A DNA stretch of 64,000 bases from an uncultured Clostridium sp. (GTDB lineage Bacteria > Bacillota > Clostridia > TANB77 > CAG-508). The position numbers and the translations under genes were made by a program. The stretch lies in contig CANTAQ010000001.1 of assembly GCA_947651825.1 (NCBI GenBank), forward strand, positions 332,598 to 396,597, written 5' to 3'. The notes under the pieces were generated by a model. It saw only the letters and a list, made by a program, of their open reading frames with translations, was not told the DNA's origin and made no database searches. Position 1 is the first letter of the stretch, and every line of letters begins with the position of its first letter. Of the stretch, positions 28,699 to 35,960 are shown in pieces.

Positions 28699-28983
28699 TT
28701 ATTCCATAGCTATGGCGCCAAAAGGGCAAACCTTAGCACATACGCCACATCCCTTACAATAATCATAATTAAAGTCTTCTCTTTTTTGATCTTTATTAAC
28801 TGGGATTGCATCATCAGGGCATACTGGGAAGCATAGTCCACATTGTTTGCACTTTTCTGATAAATACACTGGTTTTGTACTTCTCCAGTCTCCTGTTTTA
28901 AATTCTCTTGCATTTCCTGCTGTATAAATTGTTCCACCTTCTGTTAATTTATCCATAGGTGTTTTTGAATTTATATCTGTCAT
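28699..28983 (-). CDS. porD: 2-oxoacid:ferredoxin oxidoreductase delta subunit (PorD, 2x[4Fe-4S])
   Basis: 94 residues with two CxxCxxCxxxCP clusters: CKQCGLCFPVCP and CKGCGVCAKVCP. The N-terminus (GGTIYTAGNAREFKTGDWRS) is typical of the Por delta subunit, which passes electrons from TPP to ferredoxin. Overlaps porG by 4 bp. Confidence 0.95.
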   Translation of the reverse strand: MTDINSKTPMDKLTEGGTIYTAGNAREFKTGDWRSTKPVYLSEKCKQCGLCFPVCPDDAIPVNKDQKREDFNYDYCKGCGVCAKVCPFGAIAME

Positions 28984-29558
28984 ACTCTTTCAACCTCCTT
29001 TAGTGCCATTTCTAAAGCTTTCATGTTTCCTTCTATTACTTCTGGTTTCTTTGCAAATTTGTGTTTAAATGAACCTTGCATATCATTTAGAAATTCTTCA
29101 TCTGTCATTACCTTACTTACTTTTACTATGGCTGCAAGCATAGGTGTGTTTGGAAAATATCTTCCTAATGTTTCCATAGAAATCTTTCTTGCATCTATTT
29201 TGTAAATTTCTCCTTTATATCCTTTTAATACTTCTCTTAAATATTCTGCATCTTTTGTTGTATTTATTACTATAGCACCTGTTTCTTTTAATCCTGCTGT
29301 TACGTCAACACTTTCTAATAAAGTATCATCAACAACTACTACATAATCTGGTTCATATATATTGCTGTGAATTGTAATTGGGGATGTGCTAATTCTGTTA
29401 TATGCTGTTATCGGTGCTCCCATTCTTTCTGGTCCATATTCAGGAAATCCTTGTATATATTTTCCTGTGTTAAAGGCTGCATCTGCTAATAACAATGAAG
29501 CTGTTTTTGCTCCCTGTCCGCCTCTTCCATGCCATCTTATTTCAATTAAATCATTCAC
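28980..29558 (-). CDS. porG: 2-oxoacid:ferredoxin oxidoreductase gamma subunit (PorG/PorC)
   Basis: 192 residues. EIRWHGRGGQGAKTAS, GFPEYGPERMGAPI and the RISTSPI segment are hallmarks of the gamma subunit. First gene of porG-porD-porA-porB. AGGAGG lies upstream, and a TTGACA promoter at 29592-29620. Confidence 0.95.
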   Translation of the reverse strand: MNDLIEIRWHGRGGQGAKTASLLLADAAFNTGKYIQGFPEYGPERMGAPITAYNRISTSPITIHSNIYEPDYVVVVDDTLLESVDVTAGLKETGAIVINTTKDAEYLREVLKGYKGEIYKIDARKISMETLGRYFPNTPMLAAIVKVSKVMTDEEFLNDMQGSFKHKFAKKPEVIEGNMKALEMALKEVERV

Positions 29559-29591
29559 TTTGGCTAAACCTCCTATTTCTAATTTTATGTC

Positions 29592-29620
29592 AGTATATAT
29601 CTAATATAAAAAAATGTCAA
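29592..29620 (-). promoter_or_regulatory. por operon promoter
   Basis: TTGACA (29615-29620), 17-bp spacer, TATACT (29592-29597) on the minus strand. Confidence 0.75.
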
Positions 29621-29681
29621 TTAGTTAATTGTAAAAATTATTTACATTTTTAATCATACAAATAGCAATTTGTTAGGCATA

Positions 29682-29715
29682 ATAAAAGACACGGAAATTT
29701 TACTTTTCTGTGTCT
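29682..29715 (-). terminator. Terminator of the second prepilin-like gene
   Basis: 11-bp stem AGACACGGAAA/TTTCTGTGTCT (one G-T), T-run TTTTATTAT on the minus strand. Confidence 0.75.
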
Positions 29716-29735
29716 AGAAAATTTATATTTTACGT

Positions 29736-30863
29736 TTATTTGCCCAAAGTTCTAGGGTTATCTGCAGTTCCACCTTCTGCTGATATTTGGATATCAGCAC
29801 CAAGAGTTACTATTGGACGAATAGCTAAGTTTGTAAACTGTGCTGAGTCATATGAAGAATGCAATAGATAATAGCCATTTAAGTGTTTTCCATCTAAATA
29901 ATACAATCCAAAAAATGCACTGTCAGTATCACATTCAGCATAACGTGTAGCTACCCAAGAGTATTTTCCTGTTCCAAATACTAAGTTATAAAATGTTTCG
30001 TCAACGAAATAACTTGCTTGTGTATTTGAGAATCTATACATCGTTTGTTTTACATCTAAACTACTTTCTCTTGTATGTGTTAATATTGTTGGTTCTTTGT
30101 AATAATCTTTTGATTCTTCTTCTATTGTTTTTCCAACTTGCTTATATATATCTGGTGTTCTTACAGTTCCTGTATAGGTTTGAGTATTTCCATATGGTAT
30201 TCCTTTACTTGTAGTATATGTATCTCTTGCATTCTTTCCTGCATCACTTAATTTATTTTCTATATCTATTAAGTTTATACTTCTTGCTTTTACTCCTAAT
30301 GTAGAATTTGAATATAGACTAGCACATAAGTCATTTAACAAGTATACTCCATTATTATAGCCTATTGACCCTTGTAAATATACTGCAGTAGCTGTTGGTG
30401 TATCTGATATTATATCTACAGTTCCGCTTTCATTTATGCTCAATATTCTCCATTTTAAATTTTTGTCTTGTGGAATTCCTCCTGAAAGGTTATTTGGTGA
30501 ACCTGCTTTTTCACTTGTTGATGTTCCAAGTCCCATATAATTACTTGCTGTATCTGGAGTATAATCTACATAGTCTCCTACACTTAGTCCTGTTCTATCT
30601 GGTTTACTGTCTGGTTCCTTGTCTGGATTAGTTTGATTACCTTTATTTTGGTTAACGGCATCTTTAATATAGTTGTCATTTCCAATATTAGACTCTTCCC
30701 TTTCCTTTTCAGCCCAAGTTTGAGTAGCATTTTTTGCATGTCCAAATAGTCCACTTTGAACTGCTATATTTACTGTTACAGCTACTAAAATTAGCATTAC
30801 TATTATTGTTATTATTAATGCTATTAATGTTATACCACTTTGTGATATTCTCTCGTATTTCAT
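29736..30863 (-). CDS. Prepilin-like surface protein, paralogue of 15155-16925
   Basis: 375 residues. MKYERISQSGITLIALIIT gives the G|ITLIALIIT prepilin-like processing context and hydrophobic helix. After a Pro/Asp/Lys-rich linker, RTGLSVGDYVDYTPDT to IRPIVTLGADIQI parallels the C-terminal domain of the protein at 15155 (RTGLKVGDYIAYTPDT; IRPVVTLGPNIKI), ending in GGTADNPRTL. Here the head needs no frameshift. GGAGG precedes the ATG. Probably a secreted pseudopilin-type surface protein; target unknown. Confidence 0.75.
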   Translation of the reverse strand: MKYERISQSGITLIALIITIIVMLILVAVTVNIAVQSGLFGHAKNATQTWAEKEREESNIGNDNYIKDAVNQNKGNQTNPDKEPDSKPDRTGLSVGDYVDYTPDTASNYMGLGTSTSEKAGSPNNLSGGIPQDKNLKWRILSINESGTVDIISDTPTATAVYLQGSIGYNNGVYLLNDLCASLYSNSTLGVKARSINLIDIENKLSDAGKNARDTYTTSKGIPYGNTQTYTGTVRTPDIYKQVGKTIEEESKDYYKEPTILTHTRESSLDVKQTMYRFSNTQASYFVDETFYNLVFGTGKYSWVATRYAECDTDSAFFGLYYLDGKHLNGYYLLHSSYDSAQFTNLAIRPIVTLGADIQISAEGGTADNPRTLGK

Positions 30864-30925
30864 TATTTTTGCCTCCTTTGTGTTTTATTTTTAAAATGAA
30901 CACTTTAGTTCATTATTCCAACACT

Positions 30926-30985
30926 ATTCTATATATTTTTATCTTCTTTGTCAACGCTTTAAGAAAAATGTAATATTATTGTAAT
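30926..30985 (-). promoter_or_regulatory. Promoter and TGTAAT repeat upstream of the second prepilin-like gene
   Basis: TTGACA (30949-30954), 17-bp spacer, TAGAAT (30926-30931). TGTAAT at 30969 and 30980 (+ reading), 11-bp period, starting 14 bp from the -35 box, as at 1009 and 17022. Confidence 0.6.
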
Positions 30986-31189
30986 TTTTTACATAATTTT
31001 TTATGTATATATTTGTAGCTCTTTCTAGTATAATCAAATTTCTGTATTTTGCTTGTGTTTTAGCTATTTCTTTAGGTATAAATTTTCTATTCCTAAGCAT
31101 ACTAATTTTTACTGATAGTAAACATTTACATTTTAGTTTCTGTGAAATTGTACCTATAAATGCTATATTCTGACAGAAGGAGTGGTTTT

Positions 31190-31519
31190 ATGTCTTTAAA
31201 TTTTAATATTATTGGAACCAGATTAAAGCAAGCTAGATTGAACAAAAAAATTACACAGGAGAAATTAGCAGAAATGATTGATGTTTCTGTTACTTATGTT
31301 AGTAGAATTGAACGAGGCTCTACAAATATTAATTTAAAAAGATTAAGTGAACTTTGTGACATCTTAGAAGTATCTGAAGGTGAAATTTTAAATGGTACCT
31401 CTAACAAATCTCCATCTTATATGACCAAAGAGTTTAATGATTTATTAAAAAATTGTCCAGCAGAAAAAATTAATTTAATTTATAATATTGCCGAACTTAT
31501 TGTTAATGATAATATTTAA
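31190..31519 (+). CDS. XRE-family helix-turn-helix regulator
   Basis: 109 residues from ATG 31190, preceded by AGAAGGAGTGG; the longer start at 31160 has none. Residues 5-65 form a Cro/C1-type HTH (IGTRLKQARLNKKITQEKLA; VSVTYVSRIERGSTNINLKRL), then a short C-terminal tail that may dimerise. DNA-binding regulator with unknown targets; divergent from the prepilin-like gene at 29736, which is a candidate target. Confidence 0.85.
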   Translation: MSLNFNIIGTRLKQARLNKKITQEKLAEMIDVSVTYVSRIERGSTNINLKRLSELCDILEVSEGEILNGTSNKSPSYMTKEFNDLLKNCPAEKINLIYNIAELIVNDNI

Positions 31520-31527
31520 TTTTATTT

Positions 31528-31567
31528 AGAATGAAAAATATTACTTGTATTTTTCATTCTTTTTTTG
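31528..31567 (+). terminator. Terminator of the XRE gene
   Basis: 12-bp perfect stem AGAATGAAAAAT/ATTTTTCATTCT, then seven T. Confidence 0.85.
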
Positions 31568-31841
31568 ATTAGATTTTGTGACAATGTTATTTAATTGTAA
31601 TATCTAGCTCTACATGTGCATGTATTTATTATTTTTGAGCCTACTGAAAAAAAGAAAGCATCCAACCTACAATAAGATAGAATAAATTTTATAAAATAGC
31701 TATGGCCACTTTGTTTACATAAACTTGAAAATATTGCCTTACCCTCTTCCATTTATAGGAAAAATATAGTATAATATTTAAGGAGGAATTATTATGATGA
31801 TTATTTCATAATAATATAATAAATTCTTTAATGGAGGTTTT
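31568..31841. other. Leader region of the nfeD operon with a possible 5-codon ORF
   Basis: TATAAT occurs at about 31770 with a weak -35. AAGGAGGAATTATT precedes ATG ATG ATT ATT TCA TAA at 31794-31811, a five-residue ORF with an ideal ribosome site 30 bp before the NfeD start. It could be a leader peptide or a decayed start. Nothing else seen. Confidence 0.3.
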
Positions 31842-32279
31842 ATGTGGTATATTTGGTTAATTGCTGCTGGAATTTTCTTCATAATCGAAATAGCAACTGT
31901 AGGCTTTTTGATATTTTGGTTAGGAATAGGTGCCATTTTTGCAATGTGCACAAGTTTCTTTGTTGATGACGTATTTGTTCAAACTTTAGTGTTTGTAGTT
32001 TCATCAATTGTTCTTATCTTCTTAACAAAGCCTTTAATATCTAAATATGTTGATAAGGATAAAATGGTATCAACTAATGCTTATAGTGTTTTAGGGAAAA
32101 AAGGAATTGTAACTATTCCAATAGATAATTTAAGCGGAACTGGTCAAGTTAAAGTTAATGGAGAAGTTTGGTCTGCTAAATCTAATGGAGCTGATATTCC
32201 TGCAGGTACAGAAGTAGAAATACAAAAAATAGATGGCGTAAAATTAATCGTTACACAAATGATAAATGAAAAAGTTTAA
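31842..32279 (+). CDS. NfeD-family membrane protein
   Basis: 145 residues. Two or three N-terminal helices (IWLIAAGIFFIIEIATVGFLIFWLGIG pattern) and a C-terminal OB-fold domain (LGKKGIVTIPIDNLSGTGQVKVNGEVW). NfeD proteins pair with SPFH proteins, and one follows 31 bp downstream. GGAGG precedes ATG. Role: membrane microdomain organisation, inferred from the family. Confidence 0.9.
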   Translation: MWYIWLIAAGIFFIIEIATVGFLIFWLGIGAIFAMCTSFFVDDVFVQTLVFVVSSIVLIFLTKPLISKYVDKDKMVSTNAYSVLGKKGIVTIPIDNLSGTGQVKVNGEVWSAKSNGADIPAGTEVEIQKIDGVKLIVTQMINEKV

Positions 32280-32310
32280 TTTATATTATTAATTTTAGGA
32301 GGTAACTTAA

Positions 32311-33213
32311 ATGCCATATTTAATTATATTTTTAGTCATAGTTTTAATTATTGCATTCAAATCAATTAAGGTTGTAAAACAATCTGAAGTTTACATTATA
32401 GAAAGACTTGGTAAATTTCACAAGATCGCTGATGCTGGTCTTACAATTATTATTCCTTTTGTTGACCATGTTAGAAGTGTTGTAAGTTTAAAAGAACAAA
32501 CAATGGATATTCCACCTCAAGGAGTTATTACAGAAGACAATGTTACTATTACAATAGATACTGTTGTTTTCTATCAAATTACAGATCCTGCAAAAGCAGT
32601 ATATGAAATTCAATCTTTAAAGAAAGGTATTGAATATTTAGCAATTACTACAATTCGTGATATTGTTGGTAAAATGAGTTTAGATTCAACTTTTAGTTCA
32701 AGAGATTCAATTAATAATCAATTAAGAATCTTATTAGATGAAGCTACTGATAAATGGGGATGTAAAATTAACAGGGTTGAAATAAAAGATATTAATCCAC
32801 CAGCAGATATTCGTGATGCAATGGAAAAGCAAATGAATGCTGAAAGAAATAAAAGAGCTGCTATACTTCAAGCTGAAGGAGAAAAACAAGCTGCTATTAC
32901 TATTGCAGAAGGGCAAAAAGAAGCTGCTATACTTCAAGCTGAAGCTGATAAAGAATCTCAAATCAGACGTGCAGCTGGTGAAGCTGAAGCAATTCGTGAA
33001 GTTGCAGTAGCAAAAGCACAAGAAATTCAAATGGTATTTGAATCTATTAAGAAAGCAAATCCAGATGATAAATTAATTCAATTGAAATCTTTAGAAGCTT
33101 TAAAAGAACTTGCAAATGGAGATGCAAACAAAGTATTTATTCCTTTTGAAGCTACAAAAGCACTTTCAAGTTTAGGTGCAATTAAAGAAGTTATGAAAGA
33201 TGATAAAAAATAG
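32311..33213 (+). CDS. SPFH/stomatin-like (paraslipin, QmcA-type) protein
   Basis: 300 residues. N-terminal membrane anchor, SPFH domain (VKQSEVYIIERLGKFHKIAD; MDIPPQGVITEDNVTITIDTVVFYQITDPAKAVYEI) and a C-terminal coiled coil with alanine/glutamate repeats (ILQAEGEKQAAITIAEGQKE). Forms oligomers on the membrane with its NfeD partner. AGGAGG precedes ATG. Confidence 0.93.
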   Translation: MPYLIIFLVIVLIIAFKSIKVVKQSEVYIIERLGKFHKIADAGLTIIIPFVDHVRSVVSLKEQTMDIPPQGVITEDNVTITIDTVVFYQITDPAKAVYEIQSLKKGIEYLAITTIRDIVGKMSLDSTFSSRDSINNQLRILLDEATDKWGCKINRVEIKDINPPADIRDAMEKQMNAERNKRAAILQAEGEKQAAITIAEGQKEAAILQAEADKESQIRRAAGEAEAIREVAVAKAQEIQMVFESIKKANPDDKLIQLKSLEALKELANGDANKVFIPFEATKALSSLGAIKEVMKDDKK

Positions 33214-33223
33214 AATGTTTTTT

Positions 33224-33259
33224 AAAGATACAGAAATTTAGCTTTCTGTATCTTTTTTT
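33224..33259 (+). terminator. Terminator of the NfeD-SPFH operon
   Basis: 13-bp stem AAAGATACAGAAA/TTTCTGTATCTTT and T-run. Confidence 0.85.
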
Positions 33260-33272
33260 ATTTTGTAAGTAA

Positions 33273-33301
33273 TTGACAAATAACCGTTTAAGTTATATTA
33301 T
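33273..33301 (+). promoter_or_regulatory. Promoter of the beta-helix surface protein gene
   Basis: TTGACA (33273-33278), 17-bp spacer, TATTAT (33296-33301). Confidence 0.65.
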
Positions 33302-33353
33302 TATAAATATATTTTATGGACATAAAGTCCATTTGAGAAAGGATGAATATTTT

Positions 33354-34769
33354 ATGTTGAAAAATTTTAAGCGTTTTTTTATTATTGCTCTTTTTACTCT
33401 TTTAATTACTTCTACAGTATTTGCTGAAGATATTTCTACAACATCGCCTATACATGATAATACTATCTCCTCTATCAATTCTAAAAATGATGATAGAGAT
33501 AAAGATATATCAGTTAGAAATAATGACAATTATTCAATTAATGAAAATATAAATGGTAATGCTTTCATAAGTACTAAAAATCTTACAATCTCTCCTTCAA
33601 AAAATACTAATTTGCCTCTTATAGTTAATGGAGATGTGTTTGCATTTTCATCAAATACTATAATTGAATCTAATGTAGTTTATTCTGATTCTAAAGATAA
33701 AACTGGTAATTATATGATAGACAAAATTAATTCAACTTCAAAAATCCAAGGTAATGTTTATGTTGTAGCAACAGATACATTTACTCTAGATTCAGGTAGT
33801 ATAATTGACGGAGATTTATATGTTTCTGCAACTACTGTAAATATTAATAATCAATCTACAATAAAAGGAAATTTATTTGTTTTTGCTAACAGCACATTAA
33901 ACCTTAATGGAAATGTTAGTGGTTCTGTATATGGAATAACCAATATTTGTAATATAAGTTATTCTGGTCATATAGAAAAGGACTTAGCTTTAACTGTTAC
34001 TGAATCTGCAAATATTTCTGGAAAAATTGATAGAGATACAAAAATAAACTCAGAAAAAGGAAAAGTTGTTACTTCTTCGGACTTCATTACAGGTAGAGAC
34101 TTACTAATAGATGTAGATAATTTCGAATTTGCTGGTGAAGTTAAAGGAAATGTAAAAATTATTGCTAAAGCTTTAGGTTTTAATAATAATAAAAACTGTG
34201 TTATTCATGGTAATTTAGATTATTCAAGCAAATCTGAAATGTCAATACCTGATGGTATTGTTAAAGGACAAACTACATTTTCAAAATATACTGATAGAAA
34301 TAGCATTTCATACATATTGCTTAGCAAAGTAATTAGTTATATAAGTCTATTATTATATGTATTTGTAATATCATTAATATTTAAGTATATATCTCCAAAT
34401 TTTATAGAAAAATTATCAAATATTACAACTACTAATATATTTATTGGGCTTGGCGTTGGCTTCGGATTAATATTAGCCCTATTCCCTATTTTACTATTAC
34501 TAATAATTACAAACTTTACTATTTCTCTAGCATTTGTTTTGCTATTATCTATTACGTTTATAACTGCAATTTCGGTACCTCTATTCATTTTAGCAATATC
34601 AAAAGCTTGGAAATTTGAAAAAATTAATTTATATTTAAAAATGCTAATTGTAACTTCTATTCTATTCCTTGTTAGTTTAATACCTAATATAGGAACAACA
34701 TTACTTCTACTATTTATTATAATTTCAGTTGGAAAAGTTTTGATAGGATTATTTTACAAAAAAAATTAA
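33354..34769 (+). CDS. Exported beta-helix (bactofilin-like) membrane protein
   Basis: 471 residues from ATG 33354 (GAAAGGATG upstream; the longer start at 33273 overlaps the promoter). Signal peptide ending at VFAED. Residues ~60-310 are short repeated beta strands of the type INGNVYV..TFTLDSGSIIDGDLYVSA, as in polymer-forming bactofilin-like or left-handed helix domains. The C-terminal ~150 residues hold four membrane helices. It may form a surface scaffold. Family assignment is by repeat pattern and topology only. Confidence 0.65.
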   Translation: MLKNFKRFFIIALFTLLITSTVFAEDISTTSPIHDNTISSINSKNDDRDKDISVRNNDNYSINENINGNAFISTKNLTISPSKNTNLPLIVNGDVFAFSSNTIIESNVVYSDSKDKTGNYMIDKINSTSKIQGNVYVVATDTFTLDSGSIIDGDLYVSATTVNINNQSTIKGNLFVFANSTLNLNGNVSGSVYGITNICNISYSGHIEKDLALTVTESANISGKIDRDTKINSEKGKVVTSSDFITGRDLLIDVDNFEFAGEVKGNVKIIAKALGFNNNKNCVIHGNLDYSSKSEMSIPDGIVKGQTTFSKYTDRNSISYILLSKVISYISLLLYVFVISLIFKYISPNFIEKLSNITTTNIFIGLGVGFGLILALFPILLLLIITNFTISLAFVLLLSITFITAISVPLFILAISKAWKFEKINLYLKMLIVTSILFLVSLIPNIGTTLLLLFIIISVGKVLIGLFYKKN

Positions 34770-34778
34770 CAATAAAAG

Positions 34779-34812
34779 TAGATGGATGTGTTTACACATC
34801 CATCTATTTTAT
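34779..34812. terminator. Bidirectional terminator between convergent genes
   Basis: 12-bp perfect stem TAGATGGATGTG/CACATCCATCTA with a TTTA loop, T-run on the + side. Confidence 0.8.
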
Positions 34813-35471
34813 TGTTTTAAGCATTCCATCTCTTTTTTATAATCTTCTGCTTCAATTATTGCACTTCCAACTACTAGAATATCTGCTCCTGCTTCTACTG
34901 TACTTTTTATATTGGTGTTATTAATTCCACCATCTACTTCTATATATGTATCCAAATCATTTTCTTTTATATATTTACTTAAAGTTCGTATCTTTTCTAA
35001 TGATTCTGTCATAAATTTTTGTCCACCTTTACCTGGTTCCACACTCATTATTAAACACAAGCTTATCTCTGGTAGAAACTCATAAATTTCCTCTAATGTC
35101 GTATTTGGTTTTATTGATAACCCACATCTTATATTGCTTTCTCGTATGTATTTCAATAGCTCTCTTACTTCTTTTTTGTCTTTACAAGCCTCATAATGTA
35201 TAGTTATATAAAGTGGTTCGAAACTTGCATATCTGTCTATATACTCTTTAACATCACTAACCATTAAATGCACATCTAATGGTAAATTTGATATTTGCTT
35301 AATTGTATTTGAAAACTCATGCATTTCTTTATCCGTATTTTTCTCTACAAATCTTCCATCCATAACATCAATATGATAATAATCTGTTTTTGCCACTTCT
35401 AAATCATAGAAAATTTTAGTAGGATTTTCTTTTCCAATTACATTTAAAACTGATGTAGCTATCTCCATCAT
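34809..35471 (-). CDS. rpe: Ribulose-phosphate 3-epimerase
   Basis: 220 residues from ATG 35471. TIM barrel: YYHIDVMDGRFVEK (metal-binding His and Asp), LDVHLMV, YITIHYEA, MSVEPGKGGQKF and VDGGIN with VVGSAI match Rpe catalytic blocks. Interconverts ribulose-5-P and xylulose-5-P in the pentose phosphate pathway. AAAGG precedes the start. Confidence 0.9.
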   Translation of the reverse strand: MMEIATSVLNVIGKENPTKIFYDLEVAKTDYYHIDVMDGRFVEKNTDKEMHEFSNTIKQISNLPLDVHLMVSDVKEYIDRYASFEPLYITIHYEACKDKKEVRELLKYIRESNIRCGLSIKPNTTLEEIYEFLPEISLCLIMSVEPGKGGQKFMTESLEKIRTLSKYIKENDLDTYIEVDGGINNTNIKSTVEAGADILVVGSAIIEAEDYKKEMECLKQ

Positions 35472-35523
35472 ATCACACAACCTTTCTTTTTTGATTATAT
35501 TTTAGTTCTCTTTATCGCCATAT

Positions 35524-35546
35524 GGAGATTAAAAAATTTAATCTCC
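35524..35546. repeat. Perfect 10-bp hairpin upstream of rpe
   Basis: GGAGATTAAA/TTTAATCTCC with a 3-base loop, between the DUF5665 gene and rpe. Possible terminator of the former, with no T-run on the minus strand. Confidence 0.4.
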
Positions 35547-35589
35547 AACAAAACTGAAATGGTATTTAAATTACTAAGCAAAATTGAAT

Positions 35590-35865
35590 TTATAAATTCT
35601 TCTGAACTATTGAAACAATATCTCCTATATAATCTCCTATAACAGGAATATTCAATCTTATCAATCTTTGCAGAAAATATATAATCATTGCTGATATTAT
35701 TGTAATGCCAATACCAATTCCAATTCCTCTAAAAACACCAGCTAGTAAATTTCTTTTTATTATTTCTTTTTTATTTCCTAATATATATGAAATTTCTACT
35801 ATATTTGACTTATCTAATTTCTCATTTATGTCGTCTAATTTTCCATTTATCTTTTTATTAAACAA
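35590..35865 (-). CDS. DUF5665 family membrane protein
   Basis: 91 residues. LGNKKEIIKRNLLAGVFRG and NIPVIGDYIGDIVSIVQ match the conserved blocks of this small one- or two-helix family found in spore-forming Bacillota. Function unknown. Confidence 0.75.
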   Translation of the reverse strand: MFNKKINGKLDDINEKLDKSNIVEISYILGNKKEIIKRNLLAGVFRGIGIGIGITIISAMIIYFLQRLIRLNIPVIGDYIGDIVSIVQKNL

Positions 35866-35960
35866 CTAAAAAACCCCCATGTAACTCTAAATACACGTTT
35901 TTGTAGAAACTTCTTTTTCACAAAAACATCCAATTATAGTTTGGATGTTTTTAGTGTCTT

